From: Plasmopara viticola
Taxonomy: Eukaryota > Oomycota > Peronosporomycetes > Peronosporales > Peronosporaceae
Direction of reading: 5' to 3'
NCBI GenBank assembly: GCA_001695595.3
Contig: MBPM02000029.1
Span: 601,501 to 665,500 of the forward strand
DNA length: 64,000 nucleotides
Shown: positions 24,207 through 34,300 of the stretch, in pieces
How positions within the stretch are numbered: the first letter of the stretch is position 1
Layout: each line of letters begins with the position of its first letter
The notes under the pieces: generated by a model
The model's input: only the letters and a program-made list of their open reading frames with translations
The model's database searches: none
Told to the model about the DNA's origin: nothing
Made by a program: the position numbers and the translations under genes

Positions 24207-27200
24207 TTACACGGTGCGGCTGGCGCGGATTGAGCGTTGTGTGTTCGTCACCACGGAGTGCATCATAGACGGGTGGCCCGCATTGATACGCTCTGTAAAT
24301 GCCTTGCTTGCGTATGTGTTCTTGGTTAAGATGTAGTTCACCATGAATTTAATAACATCTAGCGGAAACTGCCAGACAATGGCCCAAACCCACGCAATGA
24401 GTGTGTAGCTTCCACCACAGCCAATCACGGCAATACGGTCGGTCGGGTAGCCACCAAAACCGACCCAGCCAACCACTGAAGCGACCACCTGGGCGAACAC
24501 GAATGCGATCAGAAGTAAATTGCATGGCTTTTCAGCGAAAAACCAGTTGTTGCTACCAGCTGTCCGCGTCACAAAGATCAGTGCCTGACCGGAGATCGAC
24601 ACGTGTAGATACACTAGCGAGCGCAGCACACCTTCCTTGCGCTGGATACCAGGACCAATCATTTCATTGTTTCGCGTCCATGTTGCGTTCCAGTTGCTAA
24701 AGCCCCACACATAATCACAAAAGCCAACACCATTCGTGATGGGCACCTCGCCGTTACCAATAAATTTTACACCCTTTCCCCGTTGCGCAGCATTAAACAC
24801 GTCATAATCTCCTCCGTACGCCACGCCTCCAGCACCCAAAGTGTACTCGTACACATACTGATTGTATGCTGTCTCGGCCGAGGGCTTTACGTCGTTCGGC
24901 AGATGATTGAGATGCACGTCTGCAAGGTCCTCGAACAAACTCGAGCGGGTCTCGTAATTGTACCGGTACTGCCTCCAGTAAGCCACAATCACTTTCTCGC
25001 GGAATAGCCCAACATCAGACACGCTGGCCGACTGCGGTATGCTACCCGTCATTTCACCACAGCCAGTGTTGTTGTTGTTCATTACACACGTTTCGTACCG
25101 GTCCTGGAAAAACTCATGGCACTCCTCCTTCATGCAGCCGACGCAAAGATTCTCCAAGCCAGCGCTTTCGAACCCGCTCGTGTTGTAAACGACTCCAAAC
25201 AGCACGATTGAGGACAGTGTCAACCAGAGGCCGAATGTGATCGAGGAAATAAAGACTTCCTTAAGCTTCCACGAGTCTGGGTAAGGAGAAGCTGTGACAT
25301 TGTCTTTGGAGATTGTCAGGATCGTACCATCATTGAGGATAGCCAGGATCACAACAAGAATTGGAGGAAAGTACCAATTCCATGCCACCGTCAGAATGCC
25401 GAACGTGAACACGATGCGCACCGTCATAGCAATCGAGTACATGGCGTAATTCTTCATGCGCAAAAAGATCTCTCGGCTCATACGAATGGCCGTGATGATC
25501 ACACTCAGACCGGGCGAAACAAGCACAATATCAGCAGCAGCACGAGCAGCATCCGTCGCGTCATCCACGGCAATTCCAATGTCGGCTTGAGCCAGAGCCG
25601 GTGCGTCGTTCACACCGTCACCCGTCATACCCACCACCTTGTCTAGAGACTGCAGGTGCTTAACAATTTCAAACTTGTGTTCTGGAAAGACTTGGGCAAA
25701 ACCATCCGTGTCGTAGATCATCTGAGCCAAGTTCAGTCCAGGAGGTGGAGCAGTGTTGAAGAAAGATGTGTCAAGAATGTTCGTCGGCATTCCTAGCTGA
25801 CGACACGTCTCCACGGCAATAGCCTTCTGGTCACCAGTCACCATCTTCACTGCAACGCCGAGAGCGATAGCCCGCTTCACAGTGTCTGCAGTGTCATGAC
25901 GAGGCGGGTCGAACAGCGGTAAAAGACCGATCATCTGCCACACACACTCCTCCACCGGAACATCGCCACTGCGAGAGATGCCAACACCCAGACCACGATA
26001 GCCGCGAGAAGCATACTCATCGATACGACCCTCAACTTCCACACGCAACAAGTCAGCGTTCATGTCCATGTCCAGCACAACCTGTGGGGCGCCCTTCACA
26101 GCTCGGAAGATCTCGCCCGTTTTGTTGTCTTTAAGCTTTGCAATCGTGCGCTTCGTTGTGGGGTCGAATGGCGTGTAGTGCAGTAAAGTATACTCGTCCC
26201 ACATCGTGTCCTTGCCTGGATACGTGTTATGACACACGACGTCAATAGCCTCATTGTTTTCCAAACGGGCTGACAGGGCACCGTACTTGAGAATATCGGC
26301 TGCAGTAAAGTTGTTGTACGGAATCAAGTTGTCCATGTCTACAGAAAGCTGATTTAGCGTGAGTGTTCCCGTCTTGTCCGAACACAGCACCTCCATAGAA
26401 GCCATTTCTTCAATACACGTTAGACGAGTCACGATAGCGTTCTCTTTAGCTAGAGCCGAAGACCCGATTGCCAACGTTACCGATAAGACAGTCGGCATGG
26501 CCACGGGAATTCCACCGACGATCAGAACCAGAATATTAGCTACACCAAGACACCCGTCCGTTACAATCACGCATGGATTCTGCGATGACCGTCCAGCCAT
26601 CTGCACCAGTAGTTCCACAATGCACCAAAACCCGATCGACACCATGCAAAAGTTACCGACCGTAGTCAGCACCATTTGAAGACGACCATGTGACTCTGCG
26701 GACGCGATCTTTTCAGCAGCGCGACCTAGAAACGTATTCACACCTGTGCTGGTCACAACGGCTTCAATTTCGCCCTGCTTTACCACAGACCCCGAGTAAC
26801 CTTCATCGCCCTCGTTCTTCGTCACAGGCAACGACTCACCCGTCAGCGACGACTGGTCCACTTTGACTGAATCACCCTCCAGAAACTTGAGATCGGCCGG
26901 AATCACGTCACCCAAACGCACACGAAGCACGTCGCCAGGCACTAACAAATCAGCCGGAATGTTTTTGATTTCTCCGTCCCGGAACACTTTGGCTTCAGGG
27001 GCCAGTTGGCCCATTAACGCTGATACGGCATCGCCAGCCTGGACTTCTTCGAGATAACCGATGCAAGCATTCAGAAGTAGCAGGAACAAAATCAGCACAA
27101 AATCGGCGTAGTCCAGCAATACAATCGACAGCACAGCAGCCACCTCCATGGCCCACGACAGCGGATTCCACATGAAGCCCAAGAAGAGCGTCAACTTGTT

Positions 27201-27413
27201 GATCTTTTCCTCTGGAAGTTTGTTTGGACCATACTCGGCCAAGCGCCTCTGGGCTTCATTTGATGTCAACCCTTCACGGCACGTCTTAAGCTTGTCTAAT
27301 GCGGCATTAAGTGGCACTTGCGCCCACTGGATCTGACCCACATCGTTTGTGTAATTCTTAACGTCCTTTGGTGTCCCCATAGACCTAAACGAGTTACGTG
27401 CGGCGCCAGTCAT
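24207..27413 (-). CDS. Plasma-membrane P-type H+-ATPase, copy 1
   Basis: Encodes a 1,068-residue P3A-type proton pump that would use ATP to export H+ across the plasma membrane and energise secondary transport. Family marks are the TGES dephosphorylation loop near residue 191, the phosphorylated Asp in CSDKTGTLT (D346), TGDGVNDAPA near 597, and the membrane Asp of AILNDGT (D695), equivalent to the proton-binding Asp of plant pumps. An insertion of about 150 residues expands the M7-M8 exoplasmic loop (about 743-921) and carries several Cys and NNNNTG/NATW glycosylation-type sites. The start is the ATG at 27411-27413, aligned with the paralogue. The frame stays open about 53 codons further upstream, but that stretch has no counterpart in the paralogue. 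No introns. The gene is divergent from the near-identical copy at 31334-34537. Confidence 0.96.
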   Translation of the reverse strand: MTGAARNSFRSMGTPKDVKNYTNDVGQIQWAQVPLNAALDKLKTCREGLTSNEAQRRLAEYGPNKLPEEKINKLTLFLGFMWNPLSWAMEVAAVLSIVLLDYADFVLILFLLLLNACIGYLEEVQAGDAVSALMGQLAPEAKVFRDGEIKNIPADLLVPGDVLRVRLGDVIPADLKFLEGDSVKVDQSSLTGESLPVTKNEGDEGYSGSVVKQGEIEAVVTSTGVNTFLGRAAEKIASAESHGRLQMVLTTVGNFCMVSIGFWCIVELLVQMAGRSSQNPCVIVTDGCLGVANILVLIVGGIPVAMPTVLSVTLAIGSSALAKENAIVTRLTCIEEMASMEVLCSDKTGTLTLNQLSVDMDNLIPYNNFTAADILKYGALSARLENNEAIDVVCHNTYPGKDTMWDEYTLLHYTPFDPTTKRTIAKLKDNKTGEIFRAVKGAPQVVLDMDMNADLLRVEVEGRIDEYASRGYRGLGVGISRSGDVPVEECVWQMIGLLPLFDPPRHDTADTVKRAIALGVAVKMVTGDQKAIAVETCRQLGMPTNILDTSFFNTAPPPGLNLAQMIYDTDGFAQVFPEHKFEIVKHLQSLDKVVGMTGDGVNDAPALAQADIGIAVDDATDAARAAADIVLVSPGLSVIITAIRMSREIFLRMKNYAMYSIAMTVRIVFTFGILTVAWNWYFPPILVVILAILNDGTILTISKDNVTASPYPDSWKLKEVFISSITFGLWLTLSSIVLFGVVYNTSGFESAGLENLCVGCMKEECHEFFQDRYETCVMNNNNTGCGEMTGSIPQSASVSDVGLFREKVIVAYWRQYRYNYETRSSLFEDLADVHLNHLPNDVKPSAETAYNQYVYEYTLGAGGVAYGGDYDVFNAAQRGKGVKFIGNGEVPITNGVGFCDYVWGFSNWNATWTRNNEMIGPGIQRKEGVLRSLVYLHVSISGQALIFVTRTAGSNNWFFAEKPCNLLLIAFVFAQVVASVVGWVGFGGYPTDRIAVIGCGGSYTLIAWVWAIVWQFPLDVIKFMVNYILTKNTYASKAFTERINAGHPSMMHSVVTNTQRSIRASRTV

Positions 27414-27499
27414 TTTAAGTGGGTTACTGATGCTCCGCCGACGAATAAAGTAAATGTAGCCACTTCTCGCCAGGGAATGAATGTCTGCAACCAGTCTAG

Positions 27500-27515
27500 A
27501 AGTTGCAGAATAAAA
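27500..27515 (-). promoter_or_regulatory. Candidate initiator of ATPase copy 1
   Basis: On the minus strand this reads TTTTATTCTGCAACTT, matching the oomycete initiator/flanking element GCTCATTYYNCAWTTT at 12 of 16 positions. It closely parallels the better match ahead of ATPase copy 2 and lies about 90-100 nt ahead of the ATG. Suggestive only. Confidence 0.35.
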
Positions 27516-28516
27516 GCAAAAACTTAAGCTCGCCCTTCCGCTTGGCTGATTCCACCTGCTTTGACCAATCACCGTCTAGTGGATATGCAAACCGACTCGT
27601 TACATTCCATACCGGCTCGTCTTACAAAACGCTGCGATATTGTTCTAGAGCAGCTGTTAGGGCAGCATGTATTCTATACCATATGCATCCGGACTATTTT
27701 AGTAGTAAGATTCTCATTCTCCTATTTAATTTGTTGATTGTATGGCATTCGTATATATCTATAAACATAGAGTACTTTACACAAGAGCATGCGAATATAA
27801 GAAATGATTCTGATATCGCCGAACTGCAAAGTTGTTGTTGATGAAGGACAAGTCTCTTCGTCGAATACATAAAGACCAAAATAAAAGCCGTATGCAAACA
27901 CATACCAATATAGAGACTTAAAAATTCGTTCCGATGGTACTAATAGGAGGTAATTCGCTTTGAGTGAGCTTTCACATCGCGGGATAAGACTGCAATATTG
28001 AAAAAATGAAAGTCTTTTTTCGTAACATGTATCGTGCTAATTCGAAGCACTTTTCAAGCTCATGTACGACATAAGAATCGCAAAGACGTACCACAATTAT
28101 CGCAAGCTTTTAATGCATATGAATCTTCACGAAAGCGAGTCAATTGGCTTCGGTGATCTTTTCTGCTCACGTATGCACCGATGGGGCTGAAGCGACAGCG
28201 ACAAATTTTGAAACCGTGCAGCATCTTTTAGAAGCATGTCACCTGCTTTGCAGATTAAGGGCTAAAGGTTAAATACTTTGTTTTTAGCAATGGGTAGCAC
28301 CGACACGCTTTCTGAATCGCTAATTTATTTAGCGATAGTAGCGATGAGTTTAACAACATCTAGTTTCAAAGGCAATATTCTTGATTGTTGTCGTGTCTAG
28401 TCTGAAGTGAGCACATATATTATTCTGGCTTTTCCTATAACTGCTTAAAGAGGGCGATTGAGGTGAATCTGTAAAAACAATAGGTAAATGATTTTAGACA
28501 ATATTCATATGCAAAC
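27516..28516. other. Divergent spacer, part 1
   Basis: About 1 kb of AT-rich sequence upstream of ATPase copy 1. It must hold that gene's upstream control region, but no motif beyond the candidate initiator can be supported and no gene is visible. Confidence 0.5.
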
Positions 28517-28530
28517 ACATGAATATTCTC

Positions 28531-28832
28531 ACTTCGGAAAAGGTTGGGGTGACGCCCTCCTTACAAGCTCGGGGGCAGGTGCTCTCGGGCATCTGCAGGT
28601 CTCTAACGAGTCTCGCCCTCTACGCGACGGTCTCCAGCACCAGGGCACCACCTGGGCTCTTACCAAGTCAGAGATAAACGAAATAATGGAAGACCCTCAC
28701 GACCTCGGTGCTGGCTGCACTGCCCGCCGAACGAGACCCGACGTATGCGGACACCACTCTATGCCGTGGACTAGCCAGACTGAAACTAGCACGTGCATAA
28801 CTTGGCAACGCGATAATGTAATACATTACATT
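28531..28832 (+). mobile_element. SINE-like insertion, copy 2
   Basis: 302 bp element flanked by a perfect 14 bp direct repeat, ACATGAATATTCTC, at 28517-28530 and 28833-28846. It ends in a TAATACATTACATTAC simple tail. The body matches copy 1 at 23456-23778 in opposite orientation, with one deletion near its 5' part (about 28568-28574, where copy 1 has some 20 extra bases). A 116-codon frame over it is shared only by descent and shows no protein family. The long exact target duplication and tail point to target-primed reverse transcription, and therefore to a SINE or short LINE tail moved by another element's enzyme. Confidence 0.75.
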
Positions 28833-28846
28833 ACATGAATATTCTC

Positions 28847-29962
28847 TATGATTGTTTACATATAGCAATGTCTTGATTTCCATATACCGAAGTCAATTAT
28901 GTAAGTATTTGTATTGTCGATGTCGTGTACTATTAATTTTAATTTACGTACTCTTTTTTATAAGGAAATAGGGCTGGTCCTCAGGTAGCGCGTTCATCGA
29001 CAGCGTTGACCATTTACTTAAATCTGTCGTCGCTAGCTGTCTTGCAGGCAGATCATATGGTAGCTCTTTGCACGTGTGAACACAATGGGACTATCGTTTC
29101 TCGACTTCGCCTTCACTGTTAGACAGCAGACCATAGCTTAAGTTGCTGTGTTTGTGCTATGCTCCAACTCATAATTGGTAGACGTGTAAGACGTTTCTTC
29201 CTACAGCTTCAAGTACATCAGATGATCTTTAACATAAATGTGCTTCATGGGCTTGCAGCATTAGCAAGTGATTGGATTTGAGTGAGACCTAGCGTCTTGA
29301 ATTTATAGAGTTTTGCGGGATCAAACTCTTTATATTACGCACTACATGGAGCCAAATTTCCATATAGTGCGTAATATAAAGAGTGTTAAAACACACTTAC
29401 ACATTCTATACTGAAGAGCAGAAGAAAGAACCAAAGCGGTCGATATTAATTTGCCACGGTTGCGTGTAAAAGCATCGAAATTACACTAGCAGCAAGGAGA
29501 ATACAACAACGTGGGATTTTCGAGCGCATGACTAGTAAGCAATGCCTTAAAACGAGATCGCATTTGAATGACAAACTCAGATTTCTATAAATTAGAATTA
29601 TGTTTATACATATTTTGTCGTAAAATTATCAATGCTTAAGCTGTCAATGTTGGCTGGACAATCCGCGTGGCGTGATTAGTGATGCATTGAATTGATTAAC
29701 TAAGAAACGCTTAACAAAGTTTCTGTAAGCGGCAGATCACGGCCACGTTGGTGCCAATAGAAGGTCTAGCCTAAATAGAAAGAGCAAATACGAGGAGAGA
29801 GGCAGTTGCCCGGCAAAAAAAATCAAGACGCCTTATGTAGAAAAAGTTCTATGCTCGTTGTGGTATACTATTGTGAATAACATTTTTTACACTCGTTGCC
29901 GTTAGTCGGTTATGAAAAAAACGTAGCAATGAACGTTACCTATATTCCAAAAAGAATTGGGC
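28847..29962. other. Divergent spacer, part 2
   Basis: AT-rich intergenic sequence. Apart from the hairpin at 29325-29384 I see no gene, promoter or repeat that can be supported. Confidence 0.5.
29325..29384. repeat. 26 bp inverted repeat (hairpin)
   Basis: The arms 29325-29350 and 29359-29384 are reverse complements with one mismatch in 26, separated by an 8-base loop (GCCAAATT). Arm 1 begins ACTCTTTATATTACGCAC. The near-perfect pairing in otherwise unconstrained AT-rich sequence suggests a recent foldback. It could be a MITE relic, a small-RNA precursor, or a cruciform-prone replication product. No target duplication is evident. Confidence 0.85.
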
Positions 29963-30385
29963 TTCAGAAATTCGAGTCGTGACTTACGCATCTTTTGTAA
30001 CTCGACTAGTCAATGAATTAAGCATGGTCAACGTCGGTGTCACTTTTAGCCAGTTTTGGTCTCGCTTTCGACATTAATGTGGTGTTTTAAAAGCTGGGTT
30101 TCCAGCATGTAAAGACATACCTTTTCAATATAAAGCCAGGACTTAGGAAAGGTTATTAAGAAAATCTTTAAAAGCTGATCGAAACGACGCATGAATGTTC
30201 CTGCGGTAAATTGAGCGCCCGACATTATTATCACTGCTAGCACCTGGAAGCATGAGAAATTTTTGTAGCACCGTGCGCATCATCTGTGCCTCCGACATGA
30301 GAGCTGACCTTAATAGATAAGCATTAGCTTCTTGATGTATTCATCGGTTACGATATTGAGAAAGTATCGATCAATTGTCGGAAGC
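29963..30385 (-). repeat. Dispersed repeat of ~400 bp, copy 2
   Basis: Inverted relative of 15880-16290. On the minus strand it carries a 65-codon frame (30046-30243) including FPKSWLYIEKV and MLETQLLKHH, and a GTATGT donor-like site falls inside the conserved piece. It is probably a remnant of a transposon gene. The orientation relative to the left copy is opposite, so the two are independent insertions rather than a local duplication. Confidence 0.6.
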
Positions 30386-31219
30386 AATTTATCTCGTAGT
30401 AAGGGTAGGACTCGTTTACGTGGACATTCTAAGGGCCGAAACAGCGCAATTCCAGTGCTTTGCATGCAAGGAAACTTTTTCAATGTTTTAGCCTATGCAA
30501 TATTACACATCGCTTGAGATACCAACAGTTTCCAACTTCAAATACACTGCGATCTTGTCGACTTATTAACACTTCACGCAGTCCGGCAATGTGGTGTCTA
30601 TGCAAGAAATACTCAAAATTTGATTGGAGGGTTGACAACTAAAAGTTTTACATGCGTACCGGGATGTGAAGTGCACATCCTAACAGCGAAGCTTGAATAC
30701 GGCAGACCATAACAAAAAGATAAGAGGCCGGCTCGAATGTCGCATTCCTAGTAGATTTCAATGCAATCTGTTGAACGCACTGGGAATGTACCACCTATCT
30801 CAAAAGAACAAGCAGCGCTTCTATGATACAAGCATGTTGACCCAACTATCGTGTAGACCAGATGACCAATCCTTTAAGATAAGCCGGATCTGACACCATA
30901 TGAAATGCGCGGACTACTCTATTAATAAAAAATTACTCTTGCTCCATAATGGCAGTCATAGGTGGATATGGCAAGACTTGGTCTCGTGAAAGAGCTCAAC
31001 GCTGGGCCCGCCTCGGCAAATTCTCTGCAGCTTGTACTTTCGCAATCGAAATCATAATTGGTTTTCAATATATTGCAAAAAGCTTTGAACATAAGGTACA
31101 GACTAGCTTTCGAGACAATACTTCTAGCCATACAGCTGGTTTGAAGCAATACTGCAGCGATGTGTACAGTCTATATATACGGACTGATAACAAAGCGAAT
31201 GGCTGCGAGATTCATCAAA
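30386..31219. other. Upstream region of ATPase copy 2
   Basis: No gene. A 133-codon frame at 30949-31350 overlaps the candidate initiator and the ATPase start, and has no recognisable content. Presumed upstream control region. Confidence 0.5.
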
Positions 31220-31235
31220 GCTCATTCTCTAACTT
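31220..31235 (+). promoter_or_regulatory. Oomycete-type initiator of ATPase copy 2
   Basis: GCTCATTCTCTAACTT matches the published oomycete core-promoter consensus GCTCATTYYNCAWTTT at 14 of 16 positions, about 100 nt upstream of the ATG at 31334. Transcription would be expected to start near the central TCA (about 31222-31224). The position and orientation are right for the H+-ATPase gene. Confidence 0.6.
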
Positions 31236-31333
31236 CCCGGCTGTCATCAACGCGGTCGCAGATACTGATTATCTGTCTGCATTTCCATTATACGTCGACA
31301 AGACTTTAGGCTCCGCATCGGCAACCACTTATA

Positions 31334-34300
31334 ATGACTGCCGCACGTAACTCGTTCATGTCTTTAGGGACACCAAAGGATGTCAAAGATTACACAAACG
31401 ATGTAGGTCAGATCCAGTGGGCGCAAGTGCCACTCAATGCCACATTAGACAAGCTTAAGACAAGCCGTGAAGGGCTGACGTCGCATGAGGCTGAGAGGCG
31501 TCTGGCCGAGTACGGTCCGAACAAACTTCCAGAGGAAAAGATCAACAAGTTGACACTCTTCTTGGGCTTCATGTGGAATCCGCTGTCATGGGCCATGGAG
31601 GTGGCTGCTGTGCTGTCGATTGTATTGCTGGACTATGCCGATTTTGTGCTGATTTTGTTCCTGCTACTACTGAATGCTTGCATTGGTTACCTCGAAGAAG
31701 TCCAGGCTGGTGATGCCGTGTCAGCGTTAATGGGCCAACTGGCCCCTGAAGCCAAAGTGTTCCGGGACGGAGAAATCAAAAACATTCCGGCTGATTTGTT
31801 AGTGCCTGGCGACGTGCTTCGTGTGCGTTTGGGTGACGTGATTCCGGCCGATCTCAAGTTTCTGGAGGGTGATTCAGTCAAAGTGGACCAGTCGTCGCTG
31901 ACGGGTGAGTCGTTGCCTGTGACGAAGAACGAGGGCGATGAAGGTTACTCGGGGTCTGTAGTAAAGCAGGGCGAAATTGAAGCCGTTGTGACCAGCACGG
32001 GTGTGAATACGTTTCTAGGCCGCGCTGCCGAAAAGATCGCGTCCGCAGAGTCACATGGTCGTCTTCAAATGGTGCTAACTACGGTCGGTAACTTTTGCAT
32101 GGTGTCGATCGGGTTTTGGTGCATTGTGGAACTACTGGTGCAGATGGCTGGACGGTCATCGCAGAATCCATGCGTGATTGTAACGGACGGGTGTCTCGGT
32201 GTAGCTAATATTCTGGTTCTGATCGTCGGTGGAATTCCCGTGGCCATGCCGACTGTCTTATCGGTTACGTTGGCAATCGGGTCTTCGGCTCTCGCCAAAG
32301 AGAACGCTATCGTGACTCGTCTAACGTGTATTGAAGAAATGGCTTCTATGGAGGTGCTGTGCTCGGACAAGACGGGAACACTCACGCTAAATCAGCTCTC
32401 TGTAGACATGGACAACTTGATTCCGTACAACAACTTTACTGCAGCCGACATTCTCAAGTACGGTGCCCTGTCAGCCCGTCTGGAAAACAATGAGGCTATT
32501 GACGTCGTGTGTCATAACACGTATCCAGGCAAGGACACGATGTGGGACGAGTATACTTTACTGCACTACACGCCATTCGACCCCACAACGAAGCGCACGA
32601 TTGCAAAGCTTAAAGACAACAAAACGGGCGAGATCTTCCGAGCTGTGAAGGGCGCCCCACAGGTTGTGCTGGACATGGACATGAACGCTGACTTGTTGCG
32701 TGTGGAAGTTGAGGGTCGTATCGATGAGTATGCTTCTCGCGGCTATCGTGGTCTGGGTGTTGGCATCTCTCGCAGTGGCGATGTTCCGGTGGAGGAGTGT
32801 GTGTGGCAGATGATCGGTCTTTTACCGCTGTTCGACCCGCCTCGTCATGACACTGCAGACACTGTGAAGCGGGCTATCGCTCTCGGCGTTGCAGTGAAGA
32901 TGGTGACTGGTGACCAGAAGGCTATTGCCGTGGAGACGTGTCGTCAGCTAGGAATGCCGACGAACATTCTTGACACATCTTTCTTCAACACTGCTCCACC
33001 TCCTGGACTGAACTTGGCTCAGATGATCTACGACACGGATGGTTTTGCCCAAGTCTTTCCAGAACACAAGTTTGAAATTGTTAAGCACCTGCAGTCTCTA
33101 GACAAGGTGGTGGGTATGACGGGTGACGGTGTGAACGACGCACCGGCTCTGGCTCAAGCCGACATTGGAATTGCCGTGGATGACGCAACGGATGCTGCTC
33201 GTGCTGCTGCTGACATTGTGCTTGTTTCGCCCGGTCTGAGTGTGATCATCACGGCCATTCGTATGAGCCGAGAGATCTTTTTGCGCATGAAGAATTACGC
33301 CATGTACTCGATTGCTATGACGGTGCGCATCGTGTTCACGTTCGGCATTCTGACGGTGGCATGGAATTGGTACTTTCCTCCAATTCTTGTTGTGATCCTG
33401 GCTATCCTTAATGATGGTACGATCCTGACAATTTCCAAAGACAATGTCACAGCTTCTCCTTACCCAGACTCGTGGAAGCTTAAGGAAGTCTTTATTTCCT
33501 CGATTACATTCGGCCTCTGGTTGACACTGTCCTCAATCGTGCTGTTTGGAGTCGTTTACAACACGAGTGGATTCGAAAGCGCTGGCTTGGAAAATCTTTG
33601 CGTCGGCTGCATGAAGGAGGAGTGCTATGAGTTTTTTCAAGACCGGTACGAAACGTGCGTAATGAATAACAACAATACTGGCTGTGGTGAAATGACGGGT
33701 AGCATACCGCAGTCGGCCAGCGTGTCTGATGTTGGGCTATTCCGCGAGAAAGTGATTGTGGCTTACTGGAGGCAGTACCGGTACAATTACGAGACCCGCT
33801 CGAGTTTGTTCGAGGACCTTGCAGACGTGCATCTCAATCATCTGCCAAACGACGTAAAGCCCTCGGCCGAGACAGCATACAATCAGTATGTGTACGAGTA
33901 CACTTTGGGTGCTGGAGGCGTGGCGTACGGAGGAGATTATGACGTGTTTAATGCTGCGCAACGGGGAAAGGGTGTAAACTTCATTGGTAACGGCGAGGTG
34001 CCCATCACGAATGGTGTTGGCTTTTGTGATTATGTGTGGGGCTTTAGCAACTGGAACGCCACATGGACGCGAAACAATGAAATGATTGGTCCTGGTATCC
34101 AGCGCAAGGAAGGTGTGCTGCGCTCGCTAGTGTATCTACACGTGTCGATCTCCGGTCAGGCTCTGATCTTTGTGACGCGGACAGCTGGTAGCAACAACTG
34201 GTTTTTCGCTGAAAAGCCTTGCAATTTACTTCTGATCGCATTCGTGTTCGCCCAGGTGGTCGCTTCAGTGGTTGGCTGGGTCGGTTTTGGTGGCTACCCG

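Noticed and set aside
27414..27572. 53-codon N-terminal extension of ATPase copy 1
   Set aside because: Copy 2 has no equivalent, the candidate initiator lies inside it, and the paralogue's ATG aligns exactly with 27411-27413.
29325..29384. Hairpin as a bacterial-type terminator
   Set aside because: The window is eukaryotic and no gene ends there. The stem is AT-rich and not followed by a T run.
30949..31350. 133-codon frame overlapping the ATPase start
   Set aside because: It spans the candidate initiator and runs into the ATPase coding sequence in another frame. No family resemblance.
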